From NCBI GenBank assembly GCA_002633025.1, contig NMRB01000201.1:335578-399577 (forward strand): a stretch of DNA of 64,000 bases, in the 5' to 3' direction. Below, piece by piece: positions 45,006 through 56,302 of the stretch. The stretch comes from Notospermus geniculatus (lineage: Eukaryota > Nemertea > Pilidiophora > Heteronemertea > Lineidae). Every line of letters begins with the position of its first letter. Position 1 is the stretch's first letter. The position numbers and the translations under genes are program-made. The notes beneath the pieces were generated by a model. It ran no database searches and was not told where the DNA came from. It was given only the letters and a program-made list of their open reading frames with translations.

Positions 45006-45128
45006 TTTCGCCAGAATGCGGTGAAGGGCCAGGGAGCGCAGTGTAATGAGGTCATCATGCTGTTGACGGATGGCGGTACGGAGATGCCTGAGGATGTCTT
45101 CAAGAAGTACAACTGGCCAAAGATGGAG
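45006..45128 (+). CDS. CACNA2D: CACNA2D exon J
   Basis: 41 codons, phase 0 at both ends, between TATATTTCAG and GTAGGG. It reads FRQNAVKGQGAQCNEVIMLL, then TDGGTEMPEDVFKKYNWPKM, then E. C-N-x-x-I-M-L-x-T-D-G-G holds the later acidic residue of the metal site and is the hallmark of the alpha2delta VWA domain. Y-N-W-P resembles alpha2delta-3. Confidence 0.98.
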
Positions 45129-45756
45129 GTAGGGTCGTCAGGTTCTTCTGGTTATGCTCCCAAAAAAACATAAAGTTGCTTGCCTAAACCCTGGCCTAAA
45201 CTGATAACCACCTGTAGAGAGGTTCATGAAGAGTTGGCCCAAGTGACCAGTGTCAAAGGAAGCATGTGTTTGATGTTGATCCTTGCAAAATGGTCTGAGT
45301 TCTGGGATTGCGAAGTCTAGGTCTATTCTGTTTACTTTTCTGATCAACCAACTTGAAGGAGTGCGCTCACGTGTTAAGGGTCATGCTGTTTCATGAGTCA
45401 ACACTGGGGAGGGTTTGGGGTGAAGACCTTCCAGTTTAGGTGATCTTAGACTTGGCTGCCATGGCACTTTCAGAAAAGTATCCTTGAAATTCCCTACTAA
45501 CATGATAATCAATGATATTACAGAACTTGTCCATTCCTGCTGAGCACCTGAGCCGAGATGCTAGGGTAACAATCACAATATAGGTGGTCGTTATGTCTTG
45601 TTAGAGGATCGTTTGACTAATCCCAGATTAGATGACCTTGATGAACCCAGTCAACTTCTTCTCGGCCTCTGTTCAGTCAAAAAAGGGTTAGGGTATGGGG
45701 TCCTTGTGACTCTTGTGCGTGCAGGTGTTGCACTTTTGCAACCCTGTCAGAGTCCT

Positions 45757-45922
45757 CAGGGGCGGAGCAAGGATTCGGGAAAAGAGGGGGCACCCATGCT
45801 ACTAAACATTGAAATCTGCAGTGAATTTCAAAGATTTGCTCCAAATTGCAGAATTGCGCGGTCAATTTTGCAGATTTGTTGGCCAAAAGAGGGCCCCCCC
45901 CCCCCCCGTGGATTCGCACCTA
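45757..45922 (+). mobile_element. MITE, CAGGGGCGG family, copy 5
   Basis: 166 bp, ends CAGGGGCGGAGCAAGG and GTGGATTCGCACCTA, with a perfect target duplication GTCCT at 45752-45756 and 45923-45927. A poly-C run lies near the right end. Confidence 0.88.
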
Positions 45923-46600
45923 GTCCTCTTGTCCTGCAGCATCTGGCCTTGGCACTTGGTGGTCATTCCCAAAGTCTTTCTGTATACCACCTCTTCTGAG
46001 TTGAATCACTTAGCTACCAAATCCCGGATTAGCGGTACAGTGCGTTGTGATGCAGAATACCGTGGTTTCCATCACAAGTGATGTCATGCGGCTTTCGAGT
46101 GAAATTACACAGCAACATGTGGCAGGCAATGACGCCGTCATCGTACCACTTTAATGGGACTTGGTATTCAAGTGAAACGATGCAAAAACTCATTATGGTT
46201 TGATTGAATGAGGGGCTGAGAGAAGAGACTGTGGGCGTGCTGGTAAAAGGTGGGATTAGTCATTAAGCACGAGGGAGAAAAATGGTCTGCACTTAAAGTA
46301 GAACCCAGACGAGGGTTTACTGCACTTTTATCTTGTCAGTTACTCACTGTGACCACCAGATGGCAGGAAGTACTTTTACCCACTCACTGGATGAAAGTCA
46401 AAATGGATGTGTTGAAATACCAGATTTTGCTCCCTGTGTGTGTTAGTACGAAGATTTGGTTAAATTTGATCGTGATGTAACCCTGGGTGATGAAGATGAG
46501 ATTGACAAACATGCATCGATTGAAATTGACAAACTGCTGAGGTGTATTAGAAAGCCTGGTGGTGCAGTGGTAAGAATCAGACTCGTCACCAAATGGACCA

Positions 46601-46709
46601 GGGCCCATGTTCCCAAAGCCATCGTTAGGTTAACGATGTCGTTAAAACTGGAAAAATGCATAGCGTAACGACATCGTTAACCTTACAACGGCTTCGGGAA
46701 CATGGGTCC
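46601..46709. repeat. Foldback element, family G, copy 6
   Basis: GGGCCCATGTTCCCAAAGCC and GGCTTCGGGAACATGGGTCC are the ends. Inner arms GGTTAACGATGTCGTTA and TAACGACATCGTTAACC. The loop of about 20 bases is unlike the 11646 loop. Confidence 0.9.
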
Positions 46710-47214
46710 AGGACTTGATGCGTGATTGCGTCACCACTTTATACTCTGATCTGAACACTCTGGTCGTACACTCTGGATCAAGTGAACTCTGCTGAATGAG
46801 CTGCTCCTCAAGTTCCTCAGAAAGGTTTCTGGAGAGACTGGGCTGATAATGTAAAGTGCCTTTGACACTGCGTGCAGCAAAAGGCGCTGTATAAAAGCCA
46901 CACATTAAGCAAATAGAGTATAGTTGGAGTAGTATTGTTTGATGATGGTTTGGAGGGTGGGTAGAGGCACTTTTTCTTACCGCTATTGGTATATTATTTG
47001 TGATGAATGCATAGCTACACATCCGTGTCTGAACACCGCTAGGCTTTGCTACAGTTTATTATGCACTCCCTGTGTTGTTTGTTATGTCACATCACCCAGG
47101 GTTTCGACCCTGTCAAACTCGAAACTGTGTTATCTGTGAAAGATGTTTTCATATTAACAGATATGTTTCGTTATCAGAAAATGTGTCACAAATTCAATGG
47201 TTGTAACTAATAGT

Positions 47215-47590
47215 TGCTGGAGTTAGTCAAGAAGAATCCATAGTCCATGTATTAACTTAGTCACTGGAAAGTTAGGGCCAGAAAGTTAGTTCATGCTAAA
47301 TTAGTAACTGGAAATTTAGTGGCAAGCAGTGTTGTTGATGTAAAGTTAGACACTGGAAATTTAGAGGCAAGAGCATATAGTTAATGTGCCGTTAGTTGAT
47401 GGAAATTCAGTTGTCTTTAATGGTAGAGATTTAGACATTGACAGAATCCTGTTGCCTTGAAAGTTAACATGTCACTGGAAATTTAAGTCACAGCATAAAG
47501 TCAGTCACTGGAGATGAAGTCATGTAAGAAATCTAGTCACTGGAAATTTAGTAATTTAAGAAACGTCACTGGAAATTTAGGCAAGTTGGT
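47215..47590. repeat. Degenerate tandem repeat (CACTGGAAATTTAG)
   Basis: About ten diverged units of 30 to 45 bp, each with a GTCACTGGAAATTTAG-like core. It ends about 50 bp before duplication 4. Confidence 0.75.
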
Positions 47591-48487
47591 AGATTTTTTG
47601 CTGGCATTTCAGCGAATGGAGGGAATTTTTGGCAAAGATTGTTCTAGTGGCTAGATTTGCTAAGTCACCATATGCATCACATCACAACACATGAAGTTTA
47701 TCGGTTTTTTCGTCATTCGGGTGATTGGGAACTTGTCGCCATCATTTCTTCACGCACAGTCATCTGTTGGATATCGATTCCAGGGTAAAGACAACCACAC
47801 GAGTAATAATGCAAAGGTAACTGCGTGTGCACGCATCTGGTGGTGGTTGCTGTCATACTCTCCATCTGCCGTGCCTGTATTTGGGATTTGATGTCCAATA
47901 ACTCATTGGTCCCATGTTATATTAATTTATTTCAAGTATTTTTAATCCGGAGAAAGGTTTTTTGGGGATGCCTTTTGGTCTGGGTGATTTGTTCCTCTTT
48001 TCCACTGGCATGGTGTTTTCATACTATTCTAGTACTATGTGTACAAGGCCTGATTTTCAGACAAATTTCCTGAAAAGTTGGTGTTAGTCAATAGAAATGC
48101 TCAGGACAATTTCTCGACCCTTAATTGGTCAACAGGGTTTTGCCTACTAAAGGTTGATGCATCCCCCTTGTCGGAAGTGCTGGATCCTGAGGGGTTGAAG
48201 ATGGTAGATGTTTTGACCTGCATGATAACTCCTTATTTGTCTGCCTTCAAGAGAGGCATCTTTTCTTCGGTTGTACAGTTCGTATTTATCATCTTACTCC
48301 AAATGAAATATGACCAAAACAAAGGCCATCTCTTGTCATGTGTTGAGACTGATTGTCATGTTCTGCAGGGATCTTTGGTTCTGCCGCAAGTGGGCTTAAG
48401 GGTTTGTGTGGTGTTTTCTAGAGATTTCTTCAAGAAGAATAGAGGAATATTGTCTGCATTTTCTCATATTTCAAATCAATGTTTCAG

Positions 48488-48566
48488 GTGCGAGTGTTTA
48501 CATATGCCGTCGGCCCAACAGCGACGCCGCTCAGTGCAGTCAGGTGGATGGCGTGTTCAAACAGAG
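48488..48566 (+). CDS. CACNA2D: CACNA2D exon K (left copy)
   Basis: 26 codons plus one base (phase 0 in, phase 1 out) between AATGTTTCAG and GTAAGA. It reads VRVFTYAVGPTATPLSAVRW, then MACSNR. V-R-V-F-x-Y-x-[VI]-G and W-M-A-C-x-N-[KR]-G are conserved late VWA elements in alpha2delta. The exon occurs again at 51961-52039 with the same protein sequence. Confidence 0.96.
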
Positions 48567-49182
48567 GTAAGACAATGGTAGTTGTCTGGGGCTGATCTGG
48601 GAGTCATGAAAGGAAGCCAGATGGCTGAAGGTGTGTTCACATCTAAAGTGGCTTGTCGTTTACCAGCCAGTTTCCACAGGTATTGCTGTGTTCTTCCTCG
48701 TAAAAGAACGAACAAGCACTGGAATTTTTTTGCACGTGTTGCAAATGTTGCCTGTAATGTGACCGCTTACAAAATCACAAGTTGCAGCAGGTGTGACTGT
48801 ATTTTTGGCCTGATTACGAAATGCTAAGGGTGGTTAGTCAACGTGAGCGCTCCCTTGCCTGTGAAAACTACCCTGGAAATTACACAACAGGGAAGGTGTG
48901 AACCTGTCATCAGGGCTAGTGACTGGAGCCATCCCCTTTGACAAATTTCAGGGCATATGTTTCAAGGCATGGTCACCAGTTGCATAGTACCTACTGGCTT
49001 CAGTTAAGTGCTCTTAAAAGTTAAAAAAAAAAGTTAAAGTTTGGGTTAGTCTAATATCAACAGCAGCAGAGGTTGTCATCCGAATTTAACCCCGGTCTAT
49101 CCTGAAACCTTCTAAAAATTTAGTAGAACTCAGATGAGCTGCCCATTCAGCGCTGCAATCTGAGCATTTCCGACCGGTAGCC

Positions 49183-49310
49183 CTACCCATTTATACACCT
49201 GGGTGGAGAGAGGCCAGTGAGGCAGAGAGACTTCTCACACCACAGTGGGATTTGAACCCGGGACCCTCTGACCACTAGTCGAACTAGAACTACTACACCA
49301 CCCTGGCTCC
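49183..49310 (-). repeat. tRNA-derived SINE, family D, copy 1
   Basis: Read on the minus strand: GGAGCCAGGGTGGTGTAGTA (A-box-like GGTGTAGTAG) and CCCGGGTTCAAATCCCACTG (B box). The tRNA-like part is about 72 bases, but the ends do not pair as an acceptor stem and the element continues. It is duplicated at 52658-52784. Confidence 0.75.
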
Positions 49311-50220
49311 ATGACTGCAGATCAGATGTGTACTGTACGAAAACAAGACAAATAAATCTTCCCATTGCGGTTTGATAAAGTGCGAAAGATAGTAACGAAC
49401 TGAATCGTGAAAAAAAATAGAAAAGTAATGCATCTTTGGTGAAGAGTTTTGTAACATTAATGAGAATTTAATGCAATAAATGTTAGACGTTTGAGTGTTC
49501 CTAGGGAATTGACTTTGCATATCCCATCTGTTATGTTTGAATTTGTTAGAGAGTAGCAATTGTCGTAATATTTCACCGATATTAACTTGTTTTTCATGGT
49601 CTCATTTCGGGGTTATTATCAATCAGGAGATGTAGTCTGTCACGGCAAACTTCTTCAAACATTGTTGTAGGTTTGGCTACAATATGAAGTGTCAACTCAG
49701 CTTTCAATTTTTTTGTCCGTTAAGCATTTCCTACTAGAATGGAGAATTTGGAATTGGCACTTACTTGGATTCATCATCACTTACTGTTTGTGTAGGTAAT
49801 TTGATCCCCCTTAATCTACAGCATTAAGATATTGAATCAAGCCGAGTGCCAAATACGGCATTGTAAGCTCTGTCGCAAAAACATTGGGTGAATTTAAAGA
49901 TAATGTATCACAACTTCATTGTTTACATTCAATGTTTGTAAACATGGGTGTTTACATTACATTATTTTGGACTTTTGGGACATGCCGACCCACAAAAATG
50001 AATACTTTTGAAATCAAAAGAATTTCTAGAGGGGCATGCCACCAACAAATTACTCATAAGACAAAGAAAGCCTTGACATAAACAAACAAAATGTAAATAA
50101 ACAATGATTTTTGTGGCCGGTGATACATTATCTTTAATCTGCGGCATTAAGATATTGAATCAAGCCGAATGCCAAATACGGCATTGTAAGCTCTGTCGCA
50201 AAAACATTGGGTGAATTTAA

Positions 50221-50373
50221 TGTACAGCAGGAGGAAACCAGAGTACCCGTAGAAAACCTGCTGTCAAAGAGAATCACCCTCTCTATCACATGAAGAGTGG
50301 GTCCAACTGAGGATTGAACCTGGATCCTCAGAGGTGTCTGGCACTGATGATTCCACTGCACCACTTTGACAGA
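50221..50373 (-). repeat. tRNA-derived SINE, family C, copy 1
   Basis: On the minus strand: CTGTCAAAGTGGTGCAGTGG (A-box-like), then GGATCCAGGTTCAATCCTC (B box). Its other end has CAGCAGGAGGAAACCAGAGT on the plus strand. Also at 53613-53765 and, degraded, at 13395. Confidence 0.8.
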
Positions 50374-50439
50374 CTGTCTACAGCATCTTTCCAACTCGAT
50401 GCTGGCAATGCTCTCGGTGCTGTTGATGTAACTTTTGAT

Positions 50440-50710
50440 TCTTTGATTGTTTAATCCACTTCCCATTTGATTTCTTGATTGTGTAATCCACTTACCATTT
50501 CTTGATTGTTTATCCACTTCCCATTTGATTTCTTGATTGTTTAATCTACTTCCCATTTGATTTCTTGATTGTTTAATCCACTTCCTATTTGATTTGTTGA
50601 TTGTTTAACCCACTTCCCCTTTGATTTCTTGATTGTTTAACCACACTTCCCCTTTGATTTCTTGATTGTTTAACCCACTTCCCCTTTGATTTCTCTTGAT
50701 TGTTTAACCT
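50440..50710. repeat. 32-bp minisatellite (left copy)
   Basis: About eight units of TTGATTTCTTGATTGTTTAA plus CCCACTTCCCCT. The right-hand equivalent is 53825-54110. Confidence 0.9.
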
Positions 50711-51107
50711 TGGAGGAATTATACTGACAGGAGGAACAGCGAGCTCACTTCAAAGGTTTCATCATCGCCACCGCCGATCCCTATTTGTATGGGCTTTAAC
50801 GAGGTGTTAATTACTATTAACAAACACACCGCATGAGTGATTCCGCGGCTTCGGAATTTCCGATAAAGATTGGGGGAGACAAGCTTCTCAGAGAGTTCTC
50901 ATCTGACCTCAGTTTATTCCATGCCGACAGAGATTTATTGTCCGTCAGATGAATAAAATTACATTTAGTCAAATATAGCAACGGAAAACATCCACATTTC
51001 CAGCACATAATCTCTCGCGGACAAAAGTCCCGCTGAACACGTGGACGCTACCCACCCCTACTAAAAATCGACGCGCCCACACACAGCGCTCGTAGCGGCA
51101 GATTGTC

Positions 51108-51108
51108 N
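51108..51108. other. Single N at a duplication junction
   Basis: Directly precedes the right copy of duplication 4. Confidence 1.
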
Positions 51109-51960
51109 TTGTTCTAGTGGCTAGATTTGCTAAGTCACCATATGCATCACATCACAACACATGAAGTTTATCGGTTTTTCGTCATTCGGGTGATTGGGAA
51201 CTTGTCGCCATCATTTCTTCACGCACAGTCATCTGTTGGATATCGATTCCAGGGTAAAGACAACCACACGAGTAATAATGCAAAGGTAACTGCGTGTGCA
51301 CGCATCTGGTGGTGGTTGCTGTCATATTCTCCATCTGCCGTGCCTGTATTTGGGATTTCATGTCCAATAACTCATTGGTCCCATGTTATATTAATTTATT
51401 TCAAGTATTTTTAATCTGGAGAAAGGTTTCTTGGGGATGCCTTTTGATCTGGGTGATTTGTTCCTTTTTTCCACTAGCATGGTGTTTTCATACTATTCTA
51501 GTACTTTGTGTACAAGGCCTGATTTTCAGACAAATTTCCTGAAAAGTTGGTGTTAGTCAATAGAAATGCTCAGGACAATTTCTCGACCCTTAATTGGTCA
51601 ACAGGGTTTTGCCTACTAAAGGTTGATGCATCCCCCTTGTCGGAAGTGCTGGATCCTGAGGGGTTGAAGGTGATAGATGTTTTGACCTGCATGATAACTC
51701 CTTATTTGTCTGCCTTCAAGAGAGGCATCTTTTCTTCGGTTGTACAGTTTGTATTCATCTTACTCCAAAAGAATATGACCAAAACAAAGGCCATTTGTTA
51801 TTTCTTGTCATGTGTTGAGACTGATTGTCATGTTCTGCAGGGATCTTTGGTTCTGCCGGAAGTGGGTTTAAGGGTTTTGTGTGATGTTTTCTAGAGATTT
51901 CTTCAAAAAGAATACAAGAATATTGTCTGCATTTTCTCATATTTCAAATCAATGTTTCAG

Positions 51961-52039
51961 GTGCGAGTGTTTACATATGCCGTTGGCCCAACAGCGACGC
52001 CGCTCAGTGCAGTCAGGTGGATGGCGTGTTCAAACAGAG
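51961..52039 (+). CDS. CACNA2D: CACNA2D exon K' (right copy, probably the other haplotype)
   Basis: Same 79 bases as 48488-48566 except GTC to GTT in a valine codon, with the same acceptor and donor. Including both would add 79 bases and shift the frame, so only one can be used per mRNA. With the N at 51108 this most likely represents a second allele placed in tandem. Confidence 0.9.
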
Positions 52040-52657
52040 GTAAGACAATGGTAGTTGTCTGGGGCTGATCTGGGAGTCATGAAAGGAAGCCAGATTGCTG
52101 AAGGTGTGTTCACATCTAAAGTGGCTTGTGGTTTACCAGCCAGTTTCCACAGGTATTGCTGTGTTCTTCCTCATAAAAGAACGAACAAGCACTGGAATTT
52201 TTTTGCACGTGTTGCAAACGTTGCCTGTAACGTGACCGCTTACAAAATCACAAGTTGCAGCAGGTGTGACTGTATTTTTGGCCTGATTACGAAATGCTAA
52301 GGGTGGTTAGTCAACGTGAGCGCTTCCTTGCCTGTGAAAACTACCCTGGAAATTACACAACAGGGAAGGTGTGAACCTGTCATCAGGGCTAGTGACTGGA
52401 GCCATCCCCTTTGACAGATTTCAGGGCATATGTTTCAAGGCATGGTCACCAGTTGCATAGTACCTACTGGCTTCAGTTAAGTGCTCTTAAAAGTTTTTAA
52501 AAAAGTTAAAGTTTGGGTTAGTCTAATATCAACAGCAGCAGAGGTTATCATCCGAATTTAACCCCGGTCTATCCTGAAACCTTCTAAAAATTTAGTAGAA
52601 CTCAGATGAGCTGCCCATTCAGCGCTGCAATCTGAGCATTTCCGACCGGTAGCCCTA

Positions 52658-52784
52658 CCCATTTATACACCTGGGTGGAGAGAGGCCAGTGAGGCAGAGA
52701 GACTTCTCACACCACAGTGGGATTTGAACCCGGGACCCTCTGACCACTAGTCGGAGACCAGAACCACTACACCACCCTGGCTCC
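52658..52784 (-). repeat. tRNA-derived SINE, family D, copy 2
   Basis: Same insertion as 49183-49310, duplicated with its flanks. The anticodon-arm region reads CTAGTCGGAGACCAGAACC against CTAGTCGAACTAGAACTAC in the other copy. Confidence 0.75.
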
Positions 52785-53612
52785 ATGACTGCAGATCAGA
52801 TGTGTACTGTACGAAAACGAGACAAATAAATCTTCCCATTGCGGTTTGATAAAGTGCGAAAGATAGTAACGAACTGAATCGTGAAAAAAAATAGAAAAGT
52901 AATGCATCTTTGGTGAAGAGTTTTGTAACATTAATGAGAATTTAATGCAATAAATGTTAGACGTTTGAGTGTTCCTAGGGAATTGACTTTGCATATCCCA
53001 TCTGTTATGTTTGAATTTGTTAGAGAGTAGCAATTGTCGTAATATTTCACCGATATTAACTTGTTTTTCATGGTCTCATTTTGGGGTTATTATCAATCAG
53101 GAGATGTAGTCTGTCACGGCAAACTTCTTCAAACATTGTTGTAGGTTTGGCTACAATATGAAGTGTCAACTCAACTTTCAATTTTTTTGCCCGTAAAGCA
53201 TTTCCTACTAGAATGGAGAATTTGGAATTGGCACTTGCTTGGATTTATCATCACTTACTGTTTGTGTAATTTGATCCCCCTTAAAGATAATATAGCACGA
53301 CTTCATTGTTTACATTCAATGTTTGTAAACATAGATGTTTACATTACGTTATTTTGGACTTTTGGAGCAAGCCAACCCACCAAATTGAATACTTTCGGTA
53401 TCAAAAGAATTTCTGGAGGGGCATGCCACCAGTAAATTACTCATAAGAAAAAGAAAGATTAGACATAAACAAACAAAATGTAAATAAACAATGATTTTTG
53501 TTGCCCGTGGTACATTACCGTATCTTTAATCTGCAGCATTAAGATATTGAATCAAGCCGAATGCCAAATATGGCATTGTAAGCTCTGTCACAAAAAGATT
53601 GGGTCAATTTAA

Positions 53613-53765
53613 TGTACAGCAGGAGGAAACCAGAGTACCGATAGAAAACCTACTGTCAAAGAGAATCACCCTCTCTATCACATGAAGAATGGGTCCAACT
53701 GAGGATTGAACCTGGATCCTCAGAGGTGTCAGGCACTGATGATTCCACTGCACCAATTTGACACA
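53613..53765 (-). repeat. tRNA-derived SINE, family C, copy 2
   Basis: Same insertion as 50221-50373, in the right copy of duplication 4. Confidence 0.8.
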
Positions 53766-53824
53766 CTGTCTACAGCATCTTTCCAACTCGATGCTGGCAA
53801 TGCTGTTGGTGCCGTTGATGTAAC

Positions 53825-54110
53825 TTTGATTGTTTACCCACTTCCCATTTGATTTCTTGATTGTTTTGCCCACTTCCCATTTGATTTCTTGATCATTTAA
53901 TCCACTTCCCCTTTGATTTCTTGGTTAACCCACTTCCCCTTTGATTTCTTGATTGTTTAACCCACTTCCCCTTTGATTTCTTGATTGTTTAACCCACTTC
54001 CCATTTGATTGATTGCTTGTTTAACCCACTTCCCATGTGATTTCTTGATTGTTGAACCCACTTCCCCTTTGATTTCTTGAATATTTAACTCATTTCCGAT
54101 TTGAATTACA
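53825..54110. repeat. 32-bp minisatellite (right copy)
   Basis: About nine units of the same 32-bp repeat as 50440-50710, with different unit variants and order. It ends 37 bp before exon L. Confidence 0.9.
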
Positions 54111-54147
54111 ACCCACTTCCCTCACATTTAATCTTCTCTGTTTTTAG

Positions 54148-54197
54148 GGTATTTTTCACGGATTCCTGCCATGGGTGCCATCAGGACAAAAGTGCAA
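54148..54197 (+). CDS. CACNA2D: CACNA2D exon L (end of VWA domain)
   Basis: 50 bp, phase 1 in and phase 0 out, between TCTGTTTTTAG and GTAAGT. With the split glycine it reads GYFSRIPAMGAIRTKVQ, the conserved G-[YF]-[FY]-x-x-I-P-x-x-G-A-I-R segment. The next residues come from exon M or M'. Confidence 0.96.
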
Positions 54198-54769
54198 GTA
54201 AGTGTTAATTCTCTCATTCTAAGATCAGCCTTATCAGGAAATATAGTATATTGAATTGAAGCGGTCTCCAATATAGACCCGGTGGGAACTTCGTAAAAAT
54301 CTAGCTAATATGTACCTGTTTGATTACACTTAGCTAACGTCCACTCCAAACTCTATAGCCATGTTTACATTATTGCGATAATCTTTCGACAAATATACAT
54401 TTACATGGCTAACCGTTGGTGCAAATAGATAGTAAATTAATTGGAGTGTTTGTGGAGGTTCTTGAAGAATGGAAGTTAATATACTTAAGATAAAAATCTA
54501 TTTGCTGCGTCAGGAAATGTCAGCCATTATTTTTTCTAATGTTTTGTAAATATGTTTAGCACTTACTGGGTATTGATGGTTTGTAAGCAGTTTGGGTGGC
54601 TTTGTTGGAGAAGAGATACAGTTCCTTGTGGCCATTGTATCTTTCAAAGAACTCGTCTGCCTGAAATTCATTAATCTGTTTAGTACATCAATGAAAATGC
54701 CTTAGGAGTGTCTTGAACATGAGGCGATTTTCACGGCATCCAATGCGCTGTGGTCCTGCAGGATTCATA

Positions 54770-55250
54770 AGACCATAGTCTTCAAGTCTTTCCTTAGAAG
54801 ATAGTGTTTTAAGAGATGTTCCTAAGATCATAGTGTCATGCAAAATGTTCCCAAGTCCATGGTCTTTAACGCCAGATGTTCGTAAGTCCATATTCTCATG
54901 TGAGATGTTCCTAAGATAATGGTCTTATGTGAGATTTTCCTTAGACTGTATCTCTTATGAGATGTTTGTAAGACCATAGCCTTAAGTGAGATGTTCCTAA
55001 GGACCATAGTCCTATGTAAAATGGCTCTGAGACTATGGTCTTATGTGAACAGTTCTTAAGACCAAGTTTCATGAGCATTGTTCCTAAGACTATAGTCTTA
55101 TGTAAGATGTTCCGAAGTGTATAGTTTTATGTGAGATGTTCGTAAGACCATTGTCTCATGTGAGATGTTATTTCTGGACCGTAGTCTCATATGAGATGTT
55201 CCTAAGACCATAATCTTATGCGAGATATCCCTGAGATTCCTATTTATTGA
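54770..55250. repeat. 29-bp minisatellite
   Basis: About 16 diverged copies of AGATGTTCCTAAGACCATAG then TCTTATGTG. Some units show TCTCATGTG or longer gaps. Confidence 0.9.
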
Positions 55251-55435
55251 ACTCATCTTGATTGTGACATACTTGTATTCTTGCCATTGCATGAACCCTT
55301 GGAGTAGCAAAGCCAAAACAAAATCGTTGGTATTTTGTTGTAATGTTGACGGGTGAGCCTTCTACAAATGGAGAATCCACATGACTTTAGGCAATCTCAT
55401 CACATCACCCCCTGCAGGCCTGTTCCTTAGATAAC

Positions 55436-55745
55436 CCAAGTATGGGCAGTTATAATAGCAAATAAAGATGTTGTTGCAGTCATATTCTCTGGTTGTTGTG
55501 GTGATCTCTAGTCGCAGCTAAGAAAGACGTAAGGTTGCGCTGCAGTCATCCACACGAAGAATGACGAAAACACCCAAGTGTTACGAATGATACCTAGAGA
55601 TCACCACAACGTCTTTGTTTTGCAGCGCCATCTTACGTCTTTCTTAGCTACAACTAGAGATCATCAAAACGACTACAGAATATGACTACAATGATGTCTT
55701 TATTTTGTAACGTCTTTGTTTGTGGTTATAACCGCCCATACCCAA
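55436..55745. repeat. Large foldback element
   Basis: CCCAAGTATGGGCAGTTATAA at the left is matched by TTATAACCGCCCATACCCAAG at the right. Inner arms GATCTCTAGTCGCAGCTAAG and AGCTACAACTAGAGATCATC continue the pairing through AAAGACGTAAG. A further inner repeat, TAGAGATCACCACAACGTC, gives a second possible partner for the left arm. Confidence 0.85.
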
Positions 55746-55897
55746 GGTGCTTTTCACTGGGAGCCCAGCTCAGTTCCCTCACGAAGAAACTCTTATCCAG
55801 AAAAACCCAACTCTCTCCAAGGCAAATGCAAAAAAAAGAGTAAAAGTCTGTTGATTTGATTCATGCCTTTCTTAACATTGTTTCCTTGTTAATTACA

Positions 55898-56302
55898 GCA
55901 AAAAACTGAATTTACTGGAGGGTGTTGATTAGGCAGCAGCGTGCCATGATGTGATCAAATTTAAAGGGACTATGGTCTCAATTGTTGTCACGACGTAGGG
56001 TTTTACCAAAAGGTGTTGCGACACTTTGCATATTTTTCACCTATTTTCTCCCTATGATTTGAACGGCCTCAAATATACTCGGTGACAAGATGCCTGAGGT
56101 CATCCAGGTACGTTCCATTAGCACGGGTCACGTACTTAATTTCAGCGGGGAAGTGACATGATATGGCAGACAAGTATTTACTCCAGGGTATGTCATCGCC
56201 TAACTGAGCTTAGTATCCTGTCAAAGTGATGTCACAGGAGATCATGGCACGCTGCACCTCTTCAATAAATCTGAAAACGGCAATGAATTCAGTTTTTTGC
56301 TG
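55898..56302. repeat. Foldback element with ~60-bp arms
   Basis: CAGCAAAAAACTGAATTTAC then GCAGCGTGCCATGATG at the left; GATCATGGCACGCTGC then GAATTCAGTTTTTTGCTG at the right. The central ~270 bp is unpaired and has no coding signs. Confidence 0.8.

Larger units (their letters stand above)
45129..48487 (+). other. Intron J-K
   Basis: 3.4-kb phase-0 intron with a MITE copy (45757), a foldback G copy (46601), a degenerate tandem array (47215-47590) and the start of duplication 4 (47639). Confidence 0.7.
47639..50710. repeat. Segmental duplication 4, left copy (contains exon K)
   Basis: Nearly identical to 51109-54110, from TTGTTCTAGTGGCTAGATTT through exon K, two SINEs and the start of a 32-bp minisatellite. 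50711-51107 continues with sequence not seen in the right copy and ends at a single N (51108). Differences are scattered substitutions and small indels, including one synonymous change in the exon. Confidence 0.95.
51109..54110. repeat. Segmental duplication 4, right copy (contains exon K')
   Basis: Second copy of 47639-50710; includes exon K', SINE-D (52658-52784), SINE-C (53613-53765) and the 32-bp array (53825-54110). It runs on into the acceptor of exon L, so this copy is contiguous with the downstream gene and the left copy with the upstream gene. Confidence 0.95.

Noticed and set aside
48488-52039. Mutually exclusive exon pair K / K'
   Set aside because: The two encode the same protein sequence, lie in a ~3-kb near-identical duplication and have an N between them. 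An assembly duplicate of alleles is simpler.
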